Shown in pieces: positions 35,010 through 43,344 of a stretch of DNA of 64,000 nucleotides. Position numbers and translations under genes: made by a program. The notes beneath the pieces were generated by a model. The model was given only the letters and a program-made list of their open reading frames with translations. It had not been told where the DNA came from and did no database searches. The first letter of the stretch is position 1; the number at the start of each line of letters is the position of its first letter. Source of the stretch: JAZKHE01 sp040385525 (GTDB lineage Bacteria; Bacteroidota; Bacteroidia; UBA4408); assembly GCA_040385525.1 (NCBI GenBank), contig JAZKHE010000002.1, positions 62,001 through 126,000 on the forward strand, read 5' to 3'.

Positions 35010-36185
35010 TTATCTCGATTTTGCTTCGATAATTAAAGTAGCGTGTGGTACAGCTCTTAATCTTTCTTTAGGAATTAATCTTCCTGTTTCTCTGCAAATA
35101 CCATAGGTTTTGTTAGAAATACGAATTAAAGCATTTTCTAAACTTGTAATAAATTTTTGCTGACGAGCAGCTAATTGTTGTGTTTCTTCTTTTGATAAAA
35201 CTTCAGAACCATCTTCTAACAACTTAAATGTTGGCGATGTATCATCAGTTCCATTGTTATCTTTATGTGTTAACGAATCTCTTAAAATATCGTAATCTTG
35301 ACGAGCTTTTTCTAATTTATCGTTAATCAAATCTTTAAACTCTTGTAACTCTTCATCTGTATAGCGAACTTTTTCGCCTGGTTTAGGAATGTATTTTTCT
35401 AAAACGGGTTTAGTTTCTACGCGCGGAGCAAAATAGGTTTCTTTAATAACACTTCTGCTTCTAAAGTCAGGATCGTCATCTAAAATAGAATCTTCTCTTT
35501 TAGCTTTTTTAACTGGTTTAGCAACAACAGTTTTAGTAACAGGAATTGGTTTTTCAACCACTTTGTTTATTACAACAGCTGTTTTAGCTGCAACTTTAAC
35601 TGGCTCAACTTTTTTAGTCCCGATAGCTATCGGGAGCTTTTTAGTTACTTTAGCAGGAACAGCTTTTGCTACTACTTTTTTCGTCCCGATAGCTATCGGG
35701 AGTTTCTTAATCACTTTTTTAGGAGCAACTTTTGCTACTGGTTTAGCAACTTTTTTAGGAGCTGCTTTCGCTACTACCTTTTTCGCAACTGGCTTAACTA
35801 CCTTTTTAGGAGCAACTTTCACTGCTTTTTTAGCAACAGGTTTAGCAACTTTTTTAGGAGCTGCTTTAGCTACCACTTTTTTAGCAACAGCTTTAACTGC
35901 CTTTTTAGGTGCAACTTTCACTGTTTTTTTAGCAATTGGTTTAACTACCTTTTTAGGTGCCGCTTTAGTTACAACTTTTTTCGCAACTGGCTTAGCTACT
36001 TTTTTAGGAGCTGCTTTTGCAACCGCTTTTTTCGCAACAGGCTTCACTACTTTTTTCGCAACAGGTTTTGCTGCTTTTTTAGGAGCAACTTTCACCGCTT
36101 TTTTAGCTGCAGGTTTTGTGGCTTTTTTAGCAACAACCTTTTTAGGAGTCGCTTTTTTTACTGCTTTTTTATCTTTCTTTGCCAT
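35010..36185 (-). CDS. Histone H1-like lysine/alanine/proline-rich tail fused to a TraR/DksA-type domain
   Basis: A 391-aa protein. Residues about 1-225 are low-complexity repeats of the KKVAKPVAKKVV / KAAPKK type, like histone H1 or Hc1 tails. Residues about 255-391 form a DksA/TraR-like domain: YTDEELQEFKDLINDKLEKA helical hairpin, then SNKTYGICRETGRLIPKERL and PHATLIIEAK. Only one Cys of the zinc finger remains. The free-standing DksA-like protein of Bacteroidota (about 126 aa) has the same finger region and is also encoded between ileS and lspA. Two 18-bp palindromes inside the tail encode KKLPIAIGTKK twice (35618-35635 and 35684-35701). Likely a nucleoid or RNA-polymerase-associated protein (inference). 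Confidence 0.8.
   Translation of the reverse strand: MAKKDKKAVKKATPKKVVAKKATKPAAKKAVKVAPKKAAKPVAKKVVKPVAKKAVAKAAPKKVAKPVAKKVVTKAAPKKVVKPIAKKTVKVAPKKAVKAVAKKVVAKAAPKKVAKPVAKKAVKVAPKKVVKPVAKKVVAKAAPKKVAKPVAKVAPKKVIKKLPIAIGTKKVVAKAVPAKVTKKLPIAIGTKKVEPVKVAAKTAVVINKVVEKPIPVTKTVVAKPVKKAKREDSILDDDPDFRSRSVIKETYFAPRVETKPVLEKYIPKPGEKVRYTDEELQEFKDLINDKLEKARQDYDILRDSLTHKDNNGTDDTSPTFKLLEDGSEVLSKEETQQLAARQQKFITSLENALIRISNKTYGICRETGRLIPKERLRAVPHATLIIEAKSR
35618..35635. repeat. 18-bp palindrome TCCCGATAGCTATCGGGA, copy 1 (inside coding sequence)
   Basis: Perfect palindrome TCCCGATAGCTATCGGGA in the tail of the H1/DksA gene, translated in frame as KLPIAIGT. Copy 2 is 66 bp away. A related half-pair, CCCGATA..TATCGGG, forms the terminator stem at 58343-58368. 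From memory this palindrome is dispersed in Bacteroidota genomes. Confidence 0.85.
35684..35701. repeat. 18-bp palindrome TCCCGATAGCTATCGGGA, copy 2 (inside coding sequence)
   Basis: Identical 18-bp palindrome, in the same reading frame as copy 1, again encoding KLPIAIGT. It interrupts the otherwise regular Lys/Ala/Pro repeat. Confidence 0.85.
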
Positions 36186-36198
36186 AATTTCTGCAAAT

Positions 36199-39100
36199 TT
36201 AATTCAATTTAATTATTTCTATTTCGGTGTTAATATTATCGTCAATTTCTACAGATGTAGCGGAATTTCCAACTATTTCATCTACGATTTCTAACGAAAC
36301 TGCCAAAATTTCGGCGCAAATATAGGATAAATTATTTTTAATTGCCGAATTAATTTTTTCGTGTGCTTTTATTTTAACATTTATTTTGTCTATTACGTCA
36401 AACTGCTTGTCTTTTCTAATGTTTTGAATACGGTTTACAATTTCTCTTGCAATACCTTCTTCTATTAAAGTTTCAGACAAACTTATATCTAAAGCAACCG
36501 TTAAAGCGCCAATGTTAGCCACTTTCCAACCTGGAATATCAACCGGAATAATTTCTACATCTTCGGTAAGCAATTCTACTTTTTCGCCTTCAATTATTGT
36601 TTCAAAACGATTGTTTTTTTCAATTTCAGAAATGATAACGTTTTGATTTTGACCGGCAAAGGTTTGTAAAGCTTTCATTTGCTTACCATATTTTTTACCC
36701 AATGTTTTAAAGTTTAGCTTTAAATTTTTGGTAATGCTGGTTTGCGATTCGTCAACAAATTCAATTTCTTTTACGTTTACTTCAGCTAAAATTAAATCTT
36801 TAACGGCTTCAATATTGGTTTTTATTTGCTCGTCTAAAACCGGAATTTGTACACGTTGTAATGGTTGACGTACACGTAAATTTTCTTTTTTACGAATAGA
36901 AAGTACCATTGATGATACTTTTTGCGCCAACTCCATACGTGTTTCTAAACCTTTGTTTATAGCTGCTTCGTTAGCAACGGGAAAATCGCTTAAATGAACC
37001 GATTCTGCTTTATTGCGTTTTGTAATTGCATTTAAATCGTTAAACAATCTATCTGCAAAAAACGGAGAAATTGGTGCTGAAAGTTGTGCTATTACTTCTA
37101 AACAAGTGTATAAGGTTTGGTAAGCTGCAATTTTATCAGTGCTGTAATCACCTTTCCAAAAACGACGACGGCATAAACGCACATACCAGTTGCTTAAGTG
37201 CTCATCAACAAATGTTTCGATGTAACGACCTGCGCGGTGTGGTTCAAAGTCGTTATACGCTTCGTCAACACTTTTAATTAACGTGTTTAGTTCAGAAACA
37301 ATCCATTGGTCAATTTCTGGGCGCTGGTTTAACGGAATTTCTTTTTCAGAAAAAGTAAATCCATCAACATTTGCGTATAATGCGAAGAACGAATAAGTGT
37401 TGTAAAGCGTGCCAAAAAACTTACGTTGTACTTCGCTAATTCCTTCTACATCAAATTTTAAATTATCCCAAGGCGCTGCGTTGGTAATCATGTACCAACG
37501 TGTAGCATCGGCACCATATTTTTCTAATGTTTCAAACGGATCAACAGCATTGCCTAAACGCTTGCTCATTTTGTTTCCGTTCTTATCTAACACTAATCCG
37601 TTTGATACTACATTTTTAAATGCTACCGAATCAAAATTCATAGCGGCAATAGCGTGTAAAGTAAAGAACCAACCACGTGTTTGATCTACTCCTTCTGCAA
37701 TAAAATCAGCCGGATAATATTTTTTATTATCGATCAGTTCTTTGTTCTCGAACGGATAATGCAATTGCGCGTAAGGCATGGCACCACTGTCGAACCACAC
37801 ATCGATAAGATCGGTTTCGCGGAATAATTTTTTTCCGTTTTTTTCCAAAACAATTGTATCTGCATAAGGTTTATGCAAATCAAACGTTTCGTAATTTTCT
37901 TTTGAATTATTTCCGGCAACAAAATTTTGCAATGGATTTTTCTCCATTACTTTTTTAGCTACCGCATTATCAATTTCTGTTTTTAATTGTTCCGCACTTC
38001 CTATACAAATTTGCTCAGTTTTATCTTCGCTTGTCCAGATAGGAATTGGAATACCCCAAAAGCGTGAGCGCGATAAATTCCAGTCGTTCAAATTCTCTAA
38101 CCAATTACCAAAACGTCCAGTACCAGTTGCTTCGGGCTTCCAGTTGATGGTTTTGTTCAGCTCGATCATTCTATCTTTTACGGCAGTGGTTTTAATAAAC
38201 CAAGAATCTAAAGGATAGTATAATACAGGTTTATCGGTACGCCAGCAGTGTGGGTAACTGTGCACGTATTGTTCTTTTTTAAAAAGTTTGCCTTCTTCTT
38301 GTAGTTTAAGAACAATGCGTTCGTCAACACTTAAATAAGCTTTTAGTTCTTTTATTTTTCCGTTGCTTTCTAAAATTTGTTTTTGTTTTGCAAATTCGGT
38401 TTGCTTCTCTGTATCCGACAAATAGGCTTCTTTCACGAATTCGTTTCCGAATAAAAATACGCCATCTTGCACTTCAGGTAAAAAGCGACCTGTTTTATCC
38501 ACTAAAGTTAAAGAACCAATACCGTTTTGTTTAGCAACACGGAAATCGTCTGCACCAAAGCTCGGAGCGATATGTACTATACCTGTACCATCTTCGGTGG
38601 TAACAAAATCACCAACTATTACTCTAAATGCATCTCCATCTTCTGGTTGAGCAAAAGGTAATAATTGTTCGTAACGTATTCCTTCTAAATCTGAACCTTT
38701 TACAACCGATAAAACTTCAAATAATTCATTTGCTTTAAATTTATTTTTGGCTTCATCAAAACTGCAATCAAACCAGGTCTTTGTACGACCCGCTTTCAAA
38801 GGCTCAGAAGTGTCTATTCGTTTAAAATGTTTATCAAAAAGATTAGCCGCTAAAATAACAGTAATTGTTGCCCATGTATTTGGATTAAACGTTCTTACAA
38901 ATACATACTCAATATTTTTTCCAACCGCCAAGGCAGTATTGCTGGGTAAAGTCCAAGGTGTAGTAGTCCAAGCTAGAAAATAAACATCGCCTACTAATTT
39001 TAACGCTTTTATTCTCTCATCATGAACCGCTTTAAACATTGCCACAGCCGTTCTGTCTTTTACATCTTTGTAACAACCAGGTTGGTTCAATTCGTGTGTA

Positions 39101-39669
39101 GACAAACCTGTACCTGCAGCCGGCGAATAAGGCTGTATAGTAAAACCTTTGTAGATCAAACCTTTGTTAAACAAGTTTTGTAACAACCACCACACCGATT
39201 CGATGTATTTGTTATCGTAAGTTACATACGGATCCGACATATCCACCCAGTAGCCCATTTTACGGGTTACTTCTTCCCACTTATCGGTGTATTTCATTAC
39301 ATCTTTGCGGCAAGCCAAATTGTATTCTTCTACCGTAATTTTTTTCCCTATGTCTTCTTTTGTAATTCCTAATGTTTTCTCAACACCTAATTCCACTGGT
39401 AATCCATGTGTATCCCAACCGGCTTTACGTTTAACCTGAAATCCCTTTTGTGTTTTATAACGGCAAAAAATATCTTTAATAGCGCGACCCATTACGTGGT
39501 GTATACCAGGCAATCCGTTTGCTGATGGCGGCCCTTCGTAAAAAACAAAAGGAGTTTTACCCTCACGTGTTGAAATCGATTTTTCGAATGTTTTATTCTT
39601 TTCCCAATCTGCCAATACATCTTTTGCTAATTGCGAAAGATGTAATCCTTTGTATTCGTTGTATTTCAT
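36199..39669 (-). CDS. ileS: Isoleucine--tRNA ligase
   Basis: An 1156-aa class Ia synthetase. The HIGH motif appears as GIHHVMG in EGPPSANGLPGIHHVMGRAI (residues about 45-65), the KMSKS loop as GNKMSKRLGN (around residue 700), and the CP1 editing domain includes WTTTPWTLPSNTALAVG and the TEDGTGIVHIAPSFGADD loop. The C-terminal anticodon-binding domain ends with a long extension, as in the eukaryote-like/type 2 IleRS of Bacteroidota (over 1100 aa). It heads an ileS-DksA-lspA transcript, with a 13-bp gap to the DksA-like gene. Confidence 0.97.
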   Translation of the reverse strand: MKYNEYKGLHLSQLAKDVLADWEKNKTFEKSISTREGKTPFVFYEGPPSANGLPGIHHVMGRAIKDIFCRYKTQKGFQVKRKAGWDTHGLPVELGVEKTLGITKEDIGKKITVEEYNLACRKDVMKYTDKWEEVTRKMGYWVDMSDPYVTYDNKYIESVWWLLQNLFNKGLIYKGFTIQPYSPAAGTGLSTHELNQPGCYKDVKDRTAVAMFKAVHDERIKALKLVGDVYFLAWTTTPWTLPSNTALAVGKNIEYVFVRTFNPNTWATITVILAANLFDKHFKRIDTSEPLKAGRTKTWFDCSFDEAKNKFKANELFEVLSVVKGSDLEGIRYEQLLPFAQPEDGDAFRVIVGDFVTTEDGTGIVHIAPSFGADDFRVAKQNGIGSLTLVDKTGRFLPEVQDGVFLFGNEFVKEAYLSDTEKQTEFAKQKQILESNGKIKELKAYLSVDERIVLKLQEEGKLFKKEQYVHSYPHCWRTDKPVLYYPLDSWFIKTTAVKDRMIELNKTINWKPEATGTGRFGNWLENLNDWNLSRSRFWGIPIPIWTSEDKTEQICIGSAEQLKTEIDNAVAKKVMEKNPLQNFVAGNNSKENYETFDLHKPYADTIVLEKNGKKLFRETDLIDVWFDSGAMPYAQLHYPFENKELIDNKKYYPADFIAEGVDQTRGWFFTLHAIAAMNFDSVAFKNVVSNGLVLDKNGNKMSKRLGNAVDPFETLEKYGADATRWYMITNAAPWDNLKFDVEGISEVQRKFFGTLYNTYSFFALYANVDGFTFSEKEIPLNQRPEIDQWIVSELNTLIKSVDEAYNDFEPHRAGRYIETFVDEHLSNWYVRLCRRRFWKGDYSTDKIAAYQTLYTCLEVIAQLSAPISPFFADRLFNDLNAITKRNKAESVHLSDFPVANEAAINKGLETRMELAQKVSSMVLSIRKKENLRVRQPLQRVQIPVLDEQIKTNIEAVKDLILAEVNVKEIEFVDESQTSITKNLKLNFKTLGKKYGKQMKALQTFAGQNQNVIISEIEKNNRFETIIEGEKVELLTEDVEIIPVDIPGWKVANIGALTVALDISLSETLIEEGIAREIVNRIQNIRKDKQFDVIDKINVKIKAHEKINSAIKNNLSYICAEILAVSLEIVDEIVGNSATSVEIDDNINTEIEIIKLN

Positions 39670-39723
39670 AATATTATGTAATCCTTTCAGCCTTTGCGGA
39701 AGGCTTTTGATTGATTTTTTTAA

Positions 39724-40140
39724 TTAAATGGTTGCTATTACTTTTAGTTCAATAGCAATAGGTGTTGGCAAACAATTAATTTCTACGGTAGTACGACAAG
39801 GTAAATTGTCTTTAAAATACTCAGCGTAAATTTTATTGTAAGTTTTAAAATCGTCTTTCATGTTGGTTAAAAACACAGTTACATCAACTATGTTTGCCCA
39901 ACTGCTGCCCGCTTCTTCTAAAATGTATTTAATGTTTTGAAACACGCTACGGCATTGTTCTTCGATGTTGTACGAAACAATATTGCCTTGCTCGTCTAAC
40001 TCAACACCTGGTATTTTTTTAGTGCCAGCTTGGCGCGGCCCCACACCTGATAAAAACAATAAGTTACCCACTTTGCGCGCATGCGGATACAAACCAACAG
40101 GCTCGGGTGCTTTGCTCGAATTTATTTTATCGTTGCTCAT
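39724..40140 (-). CDS. RidA family protein, 2-aminomuconate deaminase-like
   Basis: A 138-aa RidA/YjgF-fold protein. The whole sequence follows the pattern I know from 2-aminomuconate deaminase of the kynurenine/2-nitrobenzoate routes: SKAPEPVGLYPHARKVGNLL, FLSGVGPRQAGTKKIPGV, YNIEEQCRSVFQNIKYILEEAGSSW, VDVTVFLTNM and CRTTVEINCLPTPIAIELKVIA. The catalytic Arg of RidA (CRTTVEI) is present. It may therefore act in tryptophan breakdown through 2-aminomuconate, but no other kynurenine gene is in the window. It precedes ileS by 54 bp on the same strand. Confidence 0.85.
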   Translation of the reverse strand: MSNDKINSSKAPEPVGLYPHARKVGNLLFLSGVGPRQAGTKKIPGVELDEQGNIVSYNIEEQCRSVFQNIKYILEEAGSSWANIVDVTVFLTNMKDDFKTYNKIYAEYFKDNLPCRTTVEINCLPTPIAIELKVIATI

Positions 40141-40285
40141 AGCTTAAATTTTAAGGTGGCAAAGATACATAATAAGTTAAAATTTAACGTTTATAAGCTA
40201 AAGAGCTTTTAAAAAAACACAACAATAATTTGTATTTGCTTGTAACAAAGTAAAAAAATTGTATTTTAGCTAACTTGGTTTTAAA

Positions 40286-41734
40286 ATGAAGAGTCTTACG
40301 GTATTAATCTTCTGTGTTTTTTGCATTGTGCTTACTACTTTTACTAGTATTGCTCAAAACCTTGTGCCTAATCCTAGTTTTGAAGTTTATAGCGTTTGTC
40401 CTGACGCAGTTTCACAAATTAATCGATCTACAGGCTGGTCTCAGCCAACTACTGGGACCTCCGATTATTTTAATCAATGTATGCTTACAAGCGGTAATGT
40501 TTCTGTACCGTTTAATTTCTTAGGTTATCAAGTCCCTAAAACAGGAGTAGCTTATGCTGGATGCTATGTTTTCGATTCAATTTTTACCTATCGAGAATAT
40601 ATGCAAAATCAATTAATTACTTCTTTAACAGCAAATGACACCTATTATGTAAGCATGTTTGTTTCACTAGCAAATAAGTCGCGTTATGCTGTAGATGCGT
40701 TAGGAATATATTTTTCACAAAACGTAATTAGTAGTAATAATTTTCAAACACTTATTGTAACTCCGCAAATAAAAAATTTACATGGTCAAGTTTTAAGAGA
40801 CACTATTAATTGGACTAAAATTGAGGGCTATTTTGTGGCAGATGGAGGAGAGAAATATATTACTATTGGGAATTTTGAAACTGACGCTAATACCGTTACA
40901 GCTTTATCATGTCCAAGTTGCACCGGGTCAGAAAATTCTTATTATTATATAGATGATGTATATGTTGAAAAATGTTCGCAACCCGATATAAATGCGGGAG
41001 AAGATAGAGTTTTAAACTGCTCAGGTGCTTCTGTTATCTTAGATGGTTTTACAACAACACCTAATACTAGCTATACTTGGAGTGGACCTGGTATAGTTGG
41101 TAGCACAACAATTTTAAGTCCAACCGTAAACGCTGTAGGCACTTATACGCTAACGGTAACCAATATTAATACAGGCTATACAAACAAAGATTCAGTAATT
41201 GTTACTATTTTAAAGTTGCCCACAGCAGATTTTATAAGCGAACCCGATACTCTTCACGCCAACCAAACAGTTCAATTTATTGATAAATCAGCAAACGCTA
41301 AAGCTTGGTATTGGCAGTTTTCTAGCGCCACGGCAGATACTTCTTTTTTACAAAACCCAACAAAACAGTATAGTAATTTAGGCGTGTTTCCTGTTACACT
41401 AATTGTTACAAGCACTGATGGTTGCTTAGATTCTTTAACTAAAAACATAGAAATAAAACAATCTGCCGTAGCTGTACCTCAAGCTTTTACACCCAATGGA
41501 GATGGCGTAAACGATGTACTTCATGTAAAAGGAGGTCCGTTTAAAGAATTAGATTTTAAAATTTTTAATCAGTGGGGAAATCAAATATTTAATTCGCAAG
41601 AGCAAACAAAAGGTTGGGATGGGACTTATAATGGTGTATTGCAATCAACAGGTGTTTTTGTATTTACGTTAAAGGTTATTACGTTTTTTGATGAAGAAAT
41701 TAATTTTTCGGGAGAGGTTACACTTTTAAATTAA
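40286..41734 (+). CDS. Secreted protein with NPSFE domain, PKD domain and T9SS type B sorting domain
   Basis: A 482-aa exported protein. Signal peptide residues 1-24 (ends TSIAQ). The N-terminal domain starts NLVPNPSFEVYSVCPDA and is paralogous to that of the gene at 25948. Then come a Cys-containing Ig-like segment (DVYVEKCSQPDINAGEDRVL), a PKD domain (AWYWQFSSATADTS; QNPTKQYSNLGVFPVTLIVT) and the type B sorting domain, also called gliding-motility-associated CHU_C: AFTPNGDGVNDVLHVKGG and FNQWGNQIFNS. Probably surface-attached. It stands alone. Confidence 0.88.
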   Translation: MKSLTVLIFCVFCIVLTTFTSIAQNLVPNPSFEVYSVCPDAVSQINRSTGWSQPTTGTSDYFNQCMLTSGNVSVPFNFLGYQVPKTGVAYAGCYVFDSIFTYREYMQNQLITSLTANDTYYVSMFVSLANKSRYAVDALGIYFSQNVISSNNFQTLIVTPQIKNLHGQVLRDTINWTKIEGYFVADGGEKYITIGNFETDANTVTALSCPSCTGSENSYYYIDDVYVEKCSQPDINAGEDRVLNCSGASVILDGFTTTPNTSYTWSGPGIVGSTTILSPTVNAVGTYTLTVTNINTGYTNKDSVIVTILKLPTADFISEPDTLHANQTVQFIDKSANAKAWYWQFSSATADTSFLQNPTKQYSNLGVFPVTLIVTSTDGCLDSLTKNIEIKQSAVAVPQAFTPNGDGVNDVLHVKGGPFKELDFKIFNQWGNQIFNSQEQTKGWDGTYNGVLQSTGVFVFTLKVITFFDEEINFSGEVTLLN

Positions 41735-41918
41735 AATTTAGGGCTTTGTACAACTCCATTTTTTGTTAATCTTGCTTAAACAAATTAGCTTTACTTTAAG
41801 TGTAAAGTTATGAAAATCAACTACTTAACTAAAACTTATTAACAGCGGTTGAAAACTCAATTTTTTAATAGGCGAATGGTTTAGTAATTTAATGTTTGAA
41901 ATCAATACGTATTCTTAA

Positions 41919-42101
41919 ATGAAACTATTAAAAAGTTATAGCAAAGAAGAAGAACAACGATTTGAAAAAATCAAACAAGTTCTAGAAAGCTACAACAAAG
42001 CCATTTTGAGAGGAGAACGTTTTAGTTCGCCACTTTCTTTTGAAGACAGAATTGCTTGCAGTGAGTATTTTGATCACTTAAAAAAACGCCAAACAGCCTA
42101 A
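41919..42101 (+). CDS. Small (60-aa) cytoplasmic protein, function unknown
   Basis: A 60-aa charged, helical protein from ATG 41919 with the segments SKEEEQRFEKIKQVLESYNK and SFEDRIACSEYFDHLKKRQ. It has its own strong terminator 30 bp downstream, which supports a real transcript. No family is recognised. The 184 bp upstream contains no recognisable element. Confidence 0.5.
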   Translation: MKLLKSYSKEEEQRFEKIKQVLESYNKAILRGERFSSPLSFEDRIACSEYFDHLKKRQTA

Positions 42102-42130
42102 GTTTAAAGCAATTTTGCTAAATGCTACCA

Positions 42131-42160
42131 ACCGAAGAAATTAATTTCTTCGGTTTTTTT
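42131..42160 (+). terminator. Terminator of the 60-aa gene
   Basis: A perfect 12-bp stem without a true loop, ACCGAAGAAATT / AATTTCTTCGGT (42131-42154), followed by TTTTTT. Confidence 0.85.
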
Positions 42161-42219
42161 GCTTTAATAATCTTGTTTTATTGATATATAAGTCCATTCT
42201 TATAAAATCAGTAATTCAC

Positions 42220-42440
42220 TTGAATTATGTGATTTTTTCTTTTGTCTTGATACAAAAGAAACAAAAAATCAAGACTGCTGAAAAATAAAACGAAAATCTA
42301 CATTTCGATTTTTTCACGTAACCAAAGCCGTTCGTTCCGCTCACTCGCCTTTTCAACTCACTCGTTGATTACTTACTATGCCAGCGCTAAAAACCTTATT
42401 TGATTTTCTTGTTTTATTTTTCAAAGGTCAGTCCTTCTGA
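42220..42440. repeat. Dispersed repeat region between the 60-aa gene and mqnD
   Basis: The 329-bp gap (42161-42489) holds GTCTTGAT (42244-42251) and ATCAAGAC (42268-42275) as inverted arms around an A-rich loop, plus AACCAAAGCCGTTCGTTCCG and a T-rich tail. The reverse complement of 42240-42275 aligns with the element at 16910-16954. No gene, tRNA or riboswitch is seen here. Confidence 0.6.
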
Positions 42441-42489
42441 ATAAATGCTTAGAGTATAATATTAAACGCATTTTGTATAATTTTACGCT

Positions 42490-43344
42490 ATGAAACTAAC
42501 TATTGGTTATTCGCCTTGTCCTAACGATACATTTATTTTTGATGCCATGGTGCATCATAAAATTGATACCGAAGGTTTAGATTTTGAAGTAAAACTAGCC
42601 GATGTTGAAGAGTTAAATCAATTGGCTTTTGCCGAAACACTGCAAATTACAAAACTTAGTTATCACGCATTTGCTTACATTACCGACAAATATTTGTTGT
42701 TAGATAGTGGCAGTGCTTTGGGTAATGGAGTTGGTCCGCTGTTGATTTGCAAAAAACCAACAGATGAAATAAAGCAGCAATTGCTTACTAATCCCGAATC
42801 GGTAAAAATTGCAATACCAGGAAAATATACAACCGCTAATTTTTTATTGAGTTTGGCTTTTCCTAAAGCTACACAAAAAACAGAAGTTTTGTTTTCGGAT
42901 ATTGAAGCTGGCGTGCTAAACGGAACTTATGATGCGGGTTTAATAATTCACGAAAACCGCTTTACGTATGCCGAACGTGGATTAAACAAAATAATAGATT
43001 TAGGCGATTTTTGGGAACAGCTTACACAAGCGCCTATCCCGTTAGGAGGTATTGTGGTTTCTAAAAAATTAGCACCCGAACTGCAACAAAAAATAAATAG
43101 AGTGTTGCGCAAAAGTATTGAATACGCTTTTGTAAATCCTGATGCTAGTTACAATTATGTAAAGCAACACGCGCAAGAAATGAGCGAAGATGTGCGCAAA
43201 AAACACATACATTTGTATGTAAACAAGTATAGTTTATCGTTAGGCACCGAAGGTAGAAATGCCATAAAAGCCTTGTTTAACAAAGCACAGGAATTAAAAA
43301 TAGTTCCTAAAATAAATGAACCATATATTATTGAAATAGCATGA
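42490..43344 (+). CDS. mqnD: 1,4-dihydroxy-6-naphthoate synthase (futalosine menaquinone pathway)
   Basis: A 284-aa periplasmic-binding-protein-fold enzyme that opens cyclic dehypoxanthinyl futalosine to 1,4-dihydroxy-6-naphthoate. The N-terminus IGYSPCPNDTFIFDAMVHHKI, KLSYHAFAYI, SGSALGNGVGPLLI and AGLIIHENRFTYAERGL are diagnostic for MqnD rather than MqnA. The presence of this gene implies menaquinone is made by the futalosine route. It overlaps the next gene by 4 bases (ATGA), so the pair is coupled though functionally different. Confidence 0.93.
   Translation: MKLTIGYSPCPNDTFIFDAMVHHKIDTEGLDFEVKLADVEELNQLAFAETLQITKLSYHAFAYITDKYLLLDSGSALGNGVGPLLICKKPTDEIKQQLLTNPESVKIAIPGKYTTANFLLSLAFPKATQKTEVLFSDIEAGVLNGTYDAGLIIHENRFTYAERGLNKIIDLGDFWEQLTQAPIPLGGIVVSKKLAPELQQKINRVLRKSIEYAFVNPDASYNYVKQHAQEMSEDVRKKHIHLYVNKYSLSLGTEGRNAIKALFNKAQELKIVPKINEPYIIEIA

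Noticed and set aside
35618..36120. Repetitive block that could be mistaken for a CRISPR array or satellite
   Set aside because: The repeats are degenerate codon repeats of one reading frame, without constant spacers or exact repeat units.
35563..36294. Long open frame antisense to the H1/DksA gene, rich in Ala, Thr and Phe
   Set aside because: It is the mirror of the Lys/Ala/Pro repeat and crosses into the end of ileS. Its composition is explained by the opposite strand.
39684..39708. Weak hairpin between the RidA gene and ileS as a T-box or terminator
   Set aside because: The stem is short (about 6 bp) and no specifier loop or T-tract is present.
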